Positions 32,565 to 40,745 of a stretch of 64,000 bases of DNA are shown one piece after another. Position 1 is the stretch's first letter; each line of letters begins with the position of its first letter. Source of the stretch: Caballeronia cordobensis (lineage in GTDB: Bacteria; Pseudomonadota; Gammaproteobacteria; Burkholderiales; Burkholderiaceae); the NCBI RefSeq assembly GCF_001544575.2, contig NZ_FCNY02000023.1:49045-113044 (forward strand). The letters are read 5' to 3'. The position numbers and the translations under genes were made by a program. The notes under the pieces were generated by a model. That model was not told where the DNA came from. It searched no databases and saw only the letters and a program-made list of their open reading frames with translations.

Positions 32565-34010
32565 TTGATTAAGAAAATAAGATTATTCATTATATGGTGT
32601 TTGGCAGCGATTTTTGTATCGGGATGCGGAGATGGCGGAAGTAACGCAACGCCCGATGCAGCGATCAAAAATACTGTCGATCAGCCTGCTTCAGTTCCGG
32701 CGGCAACCGCGAAGGGTTACGTATTACCGACTGTGATTTGGCCGCAAAGGCTGATCAACGTCTGCTGGAATCTAAGCGACGCAGAGTTCGCGCAGACCAC
32801 GCAAGCGCGTGGTTGGACGCGTGCCGCTGTTGAAGAGACATGGGTTGCCAACTCACAAGTGGCGTTTGCCGGGTGGGGGCAATGTTCGAAAATAACCGAT
32901 GGTTCCAGCTTCAATGGCATTCGCATCGGAGTTGAGGACGATGCCGAAAAAGCCCCTAATTCGTACTACGGGACGTATTCGATCTCCGTTAACCCGAGCA
33001 TGATGCTTAACCTCACATATGCCAAGTGGGGTGCAAGCTATTGTCAGGGTCGCCTGGAATTCTGCGTTCGTGCGACAGCGGTTCACGAATTTGGACACGC
33101 GCTAGGATTTCTTCATGAGCAGGACCGTCCGGATAATCCTGCATGGTGTAATGAGCCCCGGTATCCTAGAGGCGACGCCATTATGATTGGCACCTGGGAT
33201 CTCGCTTCAGTCATGAACTACTGCAATCCGCAATGGAACGGTGACGGCAAACTCAGCCCAACCGATATCGAGATGGTTCAGAAGTTCTACGGAGCGCCGC
33301 GGGAACAATGGACCTGGACCAATGCAACGCATCCGGCAGGCGCGGGGACCGTGCCGGGAGGCACATCAGGGGGCGGCGTATGGGTAGATCGAGGCATCTA
33401 CTACATTCCCGGTGCGGGCCATGTGGACAGTCCATTGTCCGATTGGCGCTCTGAATCGGGTACGGGATGGGGTGGCTGGGGGCGAGTGACGCATACGACC
33501 AACCCAACCAACACCGAAGCGGACACCGATGACATTGGCCTCATCGGGACTGGCACGCTGCCGCTCGCACCAAAGATCCGTGTCTCCGATGCATGGCAGG
33601 ATGCGCCGATCACGGGCGTGGCTCATGCGCCTCTGAAGAAGGACACCTCGATTTGCTACTCCGGAACTTCCGTCGATACGCAACGCGCGGGCACTTATCG
33701 TTGCGGCACCTTGGCAATGGATTGCCCGCGTACCGCCAATCGCTGTTATGTAACCAACGGAGGAGCCGCTCTCGTAAGCGCGGAAGACTCGGGCGGCCCG
33801 GTATGGTGGTATGACGGTTCAGGCGGCGTGACGCTCATGGGATGGGTTGTTTCCGCGCTCGACCAAGGGACGAAGATGGCCTTCGTGCCAGTCTGGACCT
33901 TGCAGGATCACGTCTGGACGCCGGAAGAAACCTTGACGTCGTGGGGCTTTCCGGCCGGGAACGATGGCACGGGATGCTTCTTGACGACCAAAGGATGCTT
34001 CCGCTCCTAG
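32565..34010 (+). CDS. Lipoprotein with astacin-type metalloprotease and streptogrisin-like serine protease domains
   Basis: A predicted 481-residue lipoprotein with two protease-like domains. The TTG start is preferred: GAGGG lies just upstream and it gives a compact signal peptide (IKKIRLFIIWCLAAIFVSG, then lipobox C21); ATG starts at 32535 or 32478 are alternatives. Residues about 55-240 form a metzincin domain with zinc motif HEFGHALGFLHE (174-185) and Met-turn SVMNYC (M217). Residues about 265-481 read like a streptogrisin-type S1 domain: GAGH (H286), TDDIGLI (D322), ICYSG...YRCGTL, and AEDSGGPVW (S409), spaced as in that family. Probably surface or periplasmic. Codon use and base composition are more AT-rich than neighbours, suggesting transfer. 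Confidence 0.8.
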   Translation: MIKKIRLFIIWCLAAIFVSGCGDGGSNATPDAAIKNTVDQPASVPAATAKGYVLPTVIWPQRLINVCWNLSDAEFAQTTQARGWTRAAVEETWVANSQVAFAGWGQCSKITDGSSFNGIRIGVEDDAEKAPNSYYGTYSISVNPSMMLNLTYAKWGASYCQGRLEFCVRATAVHEFGHALGFLHEQDRPDNPAWCNEPRYPRGDAIMIGTWDLASVMNYCNPQWNGDGKLSPTDIEMVQKFYGAPREQWTWTNATHPAGAGTVPGGTSGGGVWVDRGIYYIPGAGHVDSPLSDWRSESGTGWGGWGRVTHTTNPTNTEADTDDIGLIGTGTLPLAPKIRVSDAWQDAPITGVAHAPLKKDTSICYSGTSVDTQRAGTYRCGTLAMDCPRTANRCYVTNGGAALVSAEDSGGPVWWYDGSGGVTLMGWVVSALDQGTKMAFVPVWTLQDHVWTPEETLTSWGFPAGNDGTGCFLTTKGCFRS

Positions 34011-34024
34011 TTCGCCTGCATCAG

Positions 34025-34057
34025 GTCAGGGCGCGCGTGCTATCGCGCTGCCCTGAC
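34025..34057. terminator. Hairpin between the convergent protease and yhhS genes
   Basis: GTCAGGGC pairs with GCCCTGAC with further GC pairing inside. There is no T-tract, so termination is only suggested by its position. Confidence 0.4.
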
Positions 34058-34112
34058 GGGCTATCCGCGCCGCCCTCGTTCGCTGTCAAACCGTTGGCAT
34101 AGGCGGCTTGCT

Positions 34113-35327
34113 TCAAGCCGTAGCCGCCCCACCCACCCCACGCCCCGCGCGCATATAAAGCGCAACCGACAATCCCACCGCCGCAGCCGCCGCCAGCGCG
34201 GCAAACAGGAACACCGACCCATACCCCAACTCCCCGGCAACATACCCGGCGAGCGGCCCGGTCAGCCCGAGCGACAGATCGAGAAACACGGAATAAGCCG
34301 ACAAAGCCGCCCCCCGGCTGGCGGGCGGCACGAGCCCGACCGCTTCCACGCCAAGCGCAGGAAACACGAGCGCAAACCCAAACCCGGTCAACGCCGCGCC
34401 CGCGAGCGCAAAAGTCGGCTCCGCGGCAAGCCACAGCATCAACAAACCCGCGCATTCGAACGCAAACGACACGATCGCCACGCGAAAACCGCCATACGCC
34501 TTGATCGTGTTCGCGAACAACAACCGCGCGCCGATGAACATCGTGCCGAACACCGTCAGCGACAAAGCCGCATTCGGCCAGTTATGCGCCGCGTAGTAAA
34601 GCGTGATGAACGTCGCGATCGAGCCGAAGCCCGCCGATCCGAGCGCGAGCCCCAAACCATGCGGCAGCACGCGGAAGAACACGCTGCGATACGACATCCG
34701 CTCGCCATGAACGACAGGCACGCTCGCCATGCGCGTCGCGAGCCAGTAACCGAAACCGCCGAGCGCGATCACGATCAGCCCGAGCGATGCGAAACCGAGC
34801 GCATGATCGATCGCCACACCGAGCGGCGCGCCGATGGCAAGCGCGCCGTAGGTCGCGATGCCGTTCCACGAAATCACCTTCGCGTTGTTCGTGACGCCGA
34901 CGCGCCCGATGCCCCACGTAATCGATCCCGTGCCGACCCAGCTCTCGCCGAAACCGAGCACGAGCCGCGCGATGACCAGCAGCGCGAGACTCACCGCATG
35001 CCATTGCGCGGCGAGCGCCGAACCGAGCAAGAGCACGCCGCTCGCCGCGCACGCCGCGAGACCGTACAGCACGGTCTTCTTGGGGCCGAGCGTGTCGGCG
35101 GTGCGGCCGGCGAGCGGCCGCGACATGAGGGTCGCGAAGTACTGGACGCTGATCGCCGCACCCGCCATCACCGAGCCGTAGCCCAAGTCCGTGTGCACGA
35201 AACCCGGCAGCACTGCCAGCGGAATGCCGATCGTCAGGTAACAGAGAAATGTGTACAGGACGACGGGCAGAATGCGCAGCGTGACGGCGAAATCGCTCTG
35301 CGTCTGGGTGCGAGACTCGGTGGACAT
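34113..35327 (-). CDS. yhhS: MFS transporter, YhhS-like
   Basis: A 404-residue, 12-helix major-facilitator protein. Motif A-like SRPLAGRTADTLGPKKTVLYG, RLVLGFGESWVGTGSITWGI and the C-terminal AGYVAGELGYGSVFLFAALA match the YhhS/YfcJ group, linked in some species to arabinose or biocide efflux; the substrate here is unknown. I chose MSTESRTQTQ at 35327. A perfect palindrome GTTGCGACGCAAC lies 50 bases upstream (35377-35389). Divergent from xdhA. Confidence 0.85.
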   Translation of the reverse strand: MSTESRTQTQSDFAVTLRILPVVLYTFLCYLTIGIPLAVLPGFVHTDLGYGSVMAGAAISVQYFATLMSRPLAGRTADTLGPKKTVLYGLAACAASGVLLLGSALAAQWHAVSLALLVIARLVLGFGESWVGTGSITWGIGRVGVTNNAKVISWNGIATYGALAIGAPLGVAIDHALGFASLGLIVIALGGFGYWLATRMASVPVVHGERMSYRSVFFRVLPHGLGLALGSAGFGSIATFITLYYAAHNWPNAALSLTVFGTMFIGARLLFANTIKAYGGFRVAIVSFAFECAGLLMLWLAAEPTFALAGAALTGFGFALVFPALGVEAVGLVPPASRGAALSAYSVFLDLSLGLTGPLAGYVAGELGYGSVFLFAALAAAAAVGLSVALYMRAGRGVGGAATA

Positions 35328-35656
35328 AGGGAAATTGCGGGGTTGAATTCGGCGCGAAGGCATGATTGTCACATATGTTGCGACGCAACGCCGCGCCCGT
35401 TTTGTAACCAGGTGGGACAAATTGCCGGTCCGGACGGCCGGAGTACATCGCGGAAAGCCTTACCCGGTAAGGCCCGGCGCACATATCGGACGAAGAATAT
35501 GTCGTTCATGCAATGCCGCCTATGGGATGTGGATTTTGGTGGTGATAGCTTTCGAACCATCGAAGCGACAGGAACATTTCCGAATAGTCGCGAATGCCAC
35601 CGGCTGCGTATCCCGCGCAACCAGCAAAAAAGCATCGAACAGCCCCGAGACATCCC
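35328..35656. other. Divergent control region of yhhS and xdhA with two inverted repeats
   Basis: No gene is supported. Two perfect dyads are visible: GTTGCG-A-CGCAAC at 35377-35389 and GCCTTAC-CCG-GTAAGGC at 35457-35473. Either could be an operator for one of the divergent genes. Confidence 0.5.
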
Positions 35657-37204
35657 ATGAGCGAGCCGATCAACGAGTCGACCAATCAGCCGATCCGCTT
35701 CTATCACCGCAACGCGATCCAGGAAGTGAGCGGCGCATCGACGACACGCACCGTGCTGCAATACCTGCGCGAAGACGCGCGCTGCACCGGCACCAAGGAA
35801 GGCTGCGCCGAAGGCGACTGCGGCGCGTGCACGGTCGTCGTCGGCGAGCCGGACGGGCAGGGCGGCGTCGCGTTCAAGGCTGTCAACGCGTGCGTGCAAT
35901 TCCTGCCGACGCTCGACGGCCGCGCGCTCTTCACCGTTGAAGACCTGCGCCAGCCGGACGGCACGCTGCATCCGGTGCAGCAGGCGCTCGTCGATTGCCA
36001 CGGTTCGCAGTGCGGGTTCTGCACGCCCGGTTTCGCCATGTCGATGTTCGCGCTCTACGAAAAGCACGGTCATGCGACGACCGGCTGCGAGCACGCCTGC
36101 GCAAAGACCACGCCCTCGCGCCAGGAAATCAGCGACGCGCTCACGGGCAATCTGTGCCGCTGCACGGGTTATCGGCCGATCATCGACGCCGCCGAGCAGA
36201 TGTTCGATCACGCGCCGCTCGCGCCCGTCAACGTGCCGGCGCTCGCCCGCACGCTCGACAGCCTGAAGCGCGACGATACGTTCCACTACGAGCACGCCGG
36301 CCGGCAGTTCGACGCACCGCGCACGGTCGAGGCGCTCGCCGCGCTGAAGGACAAGAACCCGAACGTGCGCATTCTCGCGGGCAGCACGGACATCGGCTTA
36401 TGGGTGACGAAGCAGTTGCGCGATCTCGGCGACATCGCCTATGTCGGGCAAATCGAGGCGCTCAGGCATGTCGGGACGACGGACGACTGGATCGAGATCG
36501 GCGCGGGCGTGACGCTCGAGCGCGCGTATGCCGAGCTCGTGAAGACGTATCCCGAGCTCGAAGAAACGCGTCTGCGCTTCGCGTCGCTGCCGATCCGCAA
36601 TGCGGGCACGCTCGGCGGCAACGTCGCGAACGGCTCGCCGATTGGCGATTCGATGCCCGGCCTCATCGCGCTGAATGCGCGCGTGGTGTTGCAAAGCGTG
36701 AACGGCACGCGCGAGATGCCGCTCGAAGATTTGTACATCGCGTACCAGAAGAAGGACATGACGGAGAACGAGTTCGTCGCGATGCTGAAAGTGCCGACGC
36801 GCACCGGCAAACGCGCGAAGCTGCAGTTCCGCGCGTACAAGCTGAGCAAGCGCTTCGACTCCGACATTTCCGCCGTGTACGCCGCGTTCGCGTACATCGC
36901 GGAGGGCGACACGATCCGCGAGCCGCGTCTTTGCTACGGCGGCATGGCCGCGACGCCGAAGCGCGCGGCGCATGCGGAAGCCATCTTGACCGACGCGCAC
37001 TGGAACGAAGCCACCGCGCAAGCCGCGATGCTCGCGTTGAGCAAGGATTATCAGCCGCTCACCGACATGCGCGCGAGCAGCGACTACCGGCTCGATACCG
37101 CGAAAAGCCTGCTGTATCGCTTCTGGCTGGAAACGCGTTCGCACAATCCGCTTTCGAAGTCGCAACTCGATGTGCGTGCAATCGAACTGGTCGAAGCGAA
37201 GTAA
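35657..37204 (+). CDS. xdhA: Xanthine dehydrogenase small subunit
   Basis: XdhA carries the iron-sulfur clusters and FAD of the enzyme that oxidises hypoxanthine and xanthine to urate. The 515-residue protein has the plant-type [2Fe-2S] motif GCAEGDCGACTVVVG near residues 50-65, the second cluster CHGSQCGFCTPGF and LCRCTGYRPI, then a FAD domain with ILAGSTDIGLWVTK and NAGTLGGNVANGSPIGDSMP, and a CO dehydrogenase flavoprotein C-terminal domain. First gene of xdhABC, 15 bases ahead of xdhB. Confidence 0.96.
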   Translation: MSEPINESTNQPIRFYHRNAIQEVSGASTTRTVLQYLREDARCTGTKEGCAEGDCGACTVVVGEPDGQGGVAFKAVNACVQFLPTLDGRALFTVEDLRQPDGTLHPVQQALVDCHGSQCGFCTPGFAMSMFALYEKHGHATTGCEHACAKTTPSRQEISDALTGNLCRCTGYRPIIDAAEQMFDHAPLAPVNVPALARTLDSLKRDDTFHYEHAGRQFDAPRTVEALAALKDKNPNVRILAGSTDIGLWVTKQLRDLGDIAYVGQIEALRHVGTTDDWIEIGAGVTLERAYAELVKTYPELEETRLRFASLPIRNAGTLGGNVANGSPIGDSMPGLIALNARVVLQSVNGTREMPLEDLYIAYQKKDMTENEFVAMLKVPTRTGKRAKLQFRAYKLSKRFDSDISAVYAAFAYIAEGDTIREPRLCYGGMAATPKRAAHAEAILTDAHWNEATAQAAMLALSKDYQPLTDMRASSDYRLDTAKSLLYRFWLETRSHNPLSKSQLDVRAIELVEAK

Positions 37205-37219
37205 GAAGAGGATACGAAC

Positions 37220-39583
37220 ATGAATCAGCAAGCAGAAGCCTTTCTCGCCGAAGCCCAGACGCTCGCGAACGACATCGACGATTTCAAGCAGGTGCATGTT
37301 TCGCGTCCGCACGAATCGGCGCATCTGCACGTGAGCGGACGCGCCAGCTATACCGATGACATTCCGCTCGTCGCGGGCACGCTGCACGCCGCGCTCGGCA
37401 CGAGCCCGAAAGCGCACGCGAAAATTCTGTCGATGAACTTCGACGCCGTGCGCGCGACGCCGGGCGTGGTCGCCGTCTTCACCGCCGACGACATTCCCGG
37501 CGTGAACGATTGCGGTCCGATCATCCACGACGATCCGGTGCTGGCTCAGGGCATCGTGCAGTACATCGGCCAGCCGATGTTCATCGTCGTCGCGACCTCG
37601 CACGACACGGCGCGCCTCGCCGCACGCCGCGCGACCATCGAATTCGAAGACCTCGTGCCGATCCTCACGGCAGAAGACGCGCGCAAAGCGGAATCGTATG
37701 TGCTCAATCCGCTGAAGCTCTCGCGCGGCGATGCGCCAGGCCGCATGGCGAAGGCCGCGCATCACGAACGCGGCGCGATGAAGCTCGGCGGTCAGGAGCA
37801 GTTCTACCTCGAAGGGCAGATCGCCTACGCCGTGCCGAAGGACGACGACGGCATGCACGTCTACTGCTCGACGCAGCACCCGACTGAGATGCAGCATCTC
37901 GTCGCGCACGTGCTCAACGTGCATTCGCATAACGTGCTCGTCGAATGCCGCCGCATGGGCGGCGGCTTCGGCGGCAAGGAATCGCAATCGGGCATTTTCG
38001 CGTGCTGCGCATCGCTCGCCGCGTGGAAGCTCCTGTGCCCGGTGAAGCTGCGTCCGGACCGCGACGACGACATGATGATCACCGGCAAGCGCCACGACTT
38101 CGTGTACGACTTCGAAGTCGGCTACGACGACGACGGCCGGATCGATGGCGTCGCCGTGGACATGACATCGCGCTGCGGCTTTTCCGCCGATTTGTCGGGC
38201 CCGGTGATGACGCGCGCCGTCTGTCACTTCGACAACGCGTACTGGCTTTCGGACGTGAAGATCGAAGGCTATTGCGGCAAGACCAACACGCAGTCGAACA
38301 CCGCGTTTCGCGGCTTCGGCGGGCCGCAGGGCGCGTTCGCGATCGAATACATCATGGATAACGTCGCGCGTTCGGTCGGCCGCGACTCGCTCGACGTGCG
38401 CTTCGCGAATCTCTACGGCAAGGGCGAGAACAACCAGACGCCGTATGGTCAGACGGTCGAAGACAACGTGCTGCACGCGTTGCTCGGCGAGCTCGAAACG
38501 ACGAGCGACTATCGCCGCCGCCGCGCCGCCATCGACGAATTCAACGCGAACAACGAGATCCTGAAGAAAGGGCTCGCGCTGACGCCGGTGAAGTTCGGCA
38601 TCGCGTTCAACGTCACGCACTTCAACCAGGCGGGCGCGCTGGTTCACATCTATACCGATGGCTCGATGCTCGTGAACCACGGCGGCACCGAAATGGGCCA
38701 GGGCCTGAACACGAAGGTCGCGCAGGTCGTCGCGCACGAGCTCGGCGTGAAGTTCGAGCGCGTGCGCGTCACGGCGACCGATACGAGCAAGGTCGCGAAC
38801 ACATCCGCGACGGCGGCCTCGACCGGCACCGATCTGAACGGCAAGGCCGCGCAGGATGCCGCGCGCCAGTTGCGCGAGCGGCTCGCGAAGTTCGCGGCGG
38901 AGAAGTTCGGCGGCGGCACGGTCGCGGCGTCCGAGGTGCGTTTCGCGAACGACCACGTGATCGTCGGCGGCGATGCGATTCCGTTCGGCGAAGTGGTGCA
39001 GAAGGCGTATCTCGCGCGCGTGCAGTTGTGGTCCGACGGCTTCTACGCGACGCCCAAGCTCTACTGGGACCAGGCGACGATGCAGGGCCGCCCGTTCTAC
39101 TACTACTCGTACGGCGCGGCGGTGTCCGAAGTCGTCATCGACACGCTCACCGGCGAAATGCGCGTGCTGCGCGCGGACGCACTGCACGACGTGGGCGCAT
39201 CGCTGAACCCGGCGCTCGACAAAGGCCAGGTCGAAGGTGCGTTCGTGCAGGGCATGGGCTGGCTCACGACCGAAGAACTGTGGTGGAACGACAAGGGCAA
39301 GCTGATGACGCACGCGCCGTCCACCTACAAGATTCCGACGACCAACGACATGCCCGCCGATTTCCGCGTGAACCTCTTCAAGAACCGCAACGTGGAGGAC
39401 AGCATCCATCGCTCGAAGGCGGTCGGCGAGCCGCCGCTCCTGTTGCCGTTCTCGGTGTTCTTCGCGATCCGCGACGCGGTTTCCGCGGTCGGCGATCACA
39501 AGATCAACCCGCCGCTGAACGCGCCCGCCACCGCGGAGGAAATCCTGAGGGCCGTGAACGCGGTGCGGAGCGCACGGTCATGA
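37220..39583 (+). CDS. xdhB: Xanthine dehydrogenase molybdopterin-binding subunit
   Basis: The 787-residue large subunit binds the molybdenum cofactor and the purine. Motifs in order are SGRASYTDDIPLVAGTLHAA, CRRMGGGFGGKESQ, TAFRGFGGPQGAFAIEYIM with the substrate-binding arginine, GTEMGQGLNTKVAQV, and KAVGEPPLLLPFSVFFAIRD with the base-catalyst glutamate. Full length for a bacterial XdhB. It overlaps xdhC by 4 bases (ATGA). RBS AGAAGAGGATACGAAC precedes the ATG. Confidence 0.97.
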   Translation: MNQQAEAFLAEAQTLANDIDDFKQVHVSRPHESAHLHVSGRASYTDDIPLVAGTLHAALGTSPKAHAKILSMNFDAVRATPGVVAVFTADDIPGVNDCGPIIHDDPVLAQGIVQYIGQPMFIVVATSHDTARLAARRATIEFEDLVPILTAEDARKAESYVLNPLKLSRGDAPGRMAKAAHHERGAMKLGGQEQFYLEGQIAYAVPKDDDGMHVYCSTQHPTEMQHLVAHVLNVHSHNVLVECRRMGGGFGGKESQSGIFACCASLAAWKLLCPVKLRPDRDDDMMITGKRHDFVYDFEVGYDDDGRIDGVAVDMTSRCGFSADLSGPVMTRAVCHFDNAYWLSDVKIEGYCGKTNTQSNTAFRGFGGPQGAFAIEYIMDNVARSVGRDSLDVRFANLYGKGENNQTPYGQTVEDNVLHALLGELETTSDYRRRRAAIDEFNANNEILKKGLALTPVKFGIAFNVTHFNQAGALVHIYTDGSMLVNHGGTEMGQGLNTKVAQVVAHELGVKFERVRVTATDTSKVANTSATAASTGTDLNGKAAQDAARQLRERLAKFAAEKFGGGTVAASEVRFANDHVIVGGDAIPFGEVVQKAYLARVQLWSDGFYATPKLYWDQATMQGRPFYYYSYGAAVSEVVIDTLTGEMRVLRADALHDVGASLNPALDKGQVEGAFVQGMGWLTTEELWWNDKGKLMTHAPSTYKIPTTNDMPADFRVNLFKNRNVEDSIHRSKAVGEPPLLLPFSVFFAIRDAVSAVGDHKINPPLNAPATAEEILRAVNAVRSARS

Positions 39584-40095
39584 TGCACGTCGTCCTGTTC
39601 GGCGCGGGCCACGTCGGCCATGCGCTCGTGAAGGTGCTGGGCACGCTGCCGTGCGTCGTGCAGTGGGTCGATGCGCGCGACGAACTCTTCCCCGATGAAG
39701 TTCCGGCGAACGTGCAGATCGAAGCCACCGATCTGCCCGATGCGATCGTCGACGAAGCGCCCGCCGGCGCGTATTTCATCGTGATGACGCACGATCATTC
39801 GCTCGATTTCTCGCTGACGCAACGCATCATGCGGCGTGACGATTTCGCGTACTTCGGGCTGATCGGCTCGGCGACCAAGCGCGTGAAGTTCGAGCGGCGG
39901 CTGGTGGAGCGGGGCGTGGCCGCCGACCGCTTGCCGGAGATCACGTGTCCGATCGGCGTGGAAGGCATCGTCGATAAAGCGCCGGGATCGATCGCACTGG
40001 CGGTCGCGGCGCAGTTGCTGCGCGTGAGAGAAATGGCGGCTCGGCTGGGCGTGCCGTCGGGGCAGCGTTTGCGTGCGCTTTCCGCCGTGCGTTAA
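39580..40095 (+). CDS. xdhC: XdhC-like accessory protein lacking the N-terminal domain
   Basis: XdhC binds molybdopterin, promotes its sulfuration and inserts it into XdhB. This version is only 171 residues and consists of the C-terminal Rossmann-like XdhC domain: HVVLFGAGHVGHALVKVL at the start, MTHDHSLDFSLTQRIM, FGLIGSATKRVKFERRL and CPIGVEGIVDKAPGSIALAV. The N-terminal XdhC_CoxI domain with its conserved cysteine, present in full-length homologues of about 300 residues, is absent. The upstream sequence is intact xdhB, so the domain is not simply frameshifted away. Start codons at 39580 and 39583 are both possible. Confidence 0.88.
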   Translation: MMHVVLFGAGHVGHALVKVLGTLPCVVQWVDARDELFPDEVPANVQIEATDLPDAIVDEAPAGAYFIVMTHDHSLDFSLTQRIMRRDDFAYFGLIGSATKRVKFERRLVERGVAADRLPEITCPIGVEGIVDKAPGSIALAVAAQLLRVREMAARLGVPSGQRLRALSAVR

Positions 40096-40240
40096 GCACG
40101 CTCGCACGGTCGCACGCTCCGCTTCGCCAAATTTGGTCACAGCGGCAGCGGGCCGTGGATGCGAACCCCTATCATCGTTGCGCCGGGCGCGATCTCCCGT
40201 GGATGTGTCCGGCGCAATCGAGAACACGATGGGGTGAGCA

Positions 40241-40720
40241 GTGAGTACTGGATTTGGCAAGCGCGTCAGCGCAATCGTTTCGACCGCGATCCTGCTGAGC
40301 GCGGTGGCATCGGTTCTTTATGCGCCGGCTGGCACGGCCGCGCCGGCGACCGTGCGGGACTTCGAGTGGATGGTCGGCAAGCTGCCCTCGGAGGTCGTCG
40401 GCGACCAGCGGTTCCGCAAGGCGTTCAACGAGCTTCGTCCCAATGAGTGGAAGCGGATCGTCGAGCGGTTCGGGGCATCGGATATCGCGGGCGTTCAGTT
40501 GAAGGACGGCTATTACTTCGCGTCGGGCTGCAAGCAGCACGCGTGCAGCAGCGATCTCGCCGCCTTTGCGATCAGCGCATCGACGGGAGAGGGCAGCGTG
40601 ATGTACCGCGCAACCGTCAATGAAGCGACGGGCAAGACCGTCACGCGCAGCTTCTCGCCGCCCGACATGCCGATCGAGCGCACGCCGCTCGCCGCATGGG
40701 CGAAGGAGAACGCCCTGTAA
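40241..40720 (+). CDS. Ivy-like lysozyme inhibitor (probable)
   Basis: A 159-residue exported protein with a GTG start and a Sec signal peptide of about 33 residues ending in GTAA-PA. The mature part contains YYFASGCKQHACSSDLAAFA (about residues 91-110), which matches the Ivy loop CKxHxC followed by a hydrophobic strand; in E. coli Ivy the loop CKPHDC plugs the lysozyme active site. Overall length agrees with Ivy. The loop here is CKQHAC (97-102), so the inhibited enzyme may differ. Periplasmic. Transcribed alone, 145 bases after xdhC. Confidence 0.7.
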   Translation: MSTGFGKRVSAIVSTAILLSAVASVLYAPAGTAAPATVRDFEWMVGKLPSEVVGDQRFRKAFNELRPNEWKRIVERFGASDIAGVQLKDGYYFASGCKQHACSSDLAAFAISASTGEGSVMYRATVNEATGKTVTRSFSPPDMPIERTPLAAWAKENAL

Positions 40721-40745
40721 GCGCGCTCGCGCTTCACGACACGCT

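Noticed and set aside
33253..33683. Minus-strand open frames of 84 and 105 codons inside the two-protease gene
   Set aside because: They lie antisense to conserved protease segments, have no start context and no domain.
33350..34010. The idea that the serine-protease half of the lipoprotein is a decayed fragment
   Set aside because: His, Asp and Ser positions are all present with family-like spacing, there are no stops or frameshifts, and conserved cysteines and strands remain.
36398..39499. A 1033-codon open frame on the minus strand across xdhA and xdhB
   Set aside because: It is antisense to two well-supported genes, is Arg/His/Glu-rich without any domain, and is a usual product of high-GC coding DNA.
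39028..39579. A hidden N-terminal XdhC domain upstream of the short xdhC in the same frame
   Set aside because: The upstream frame is antisense-like Arg-rich sequence overlapping intact xdhB and contains no XdhC_CoxI motif.
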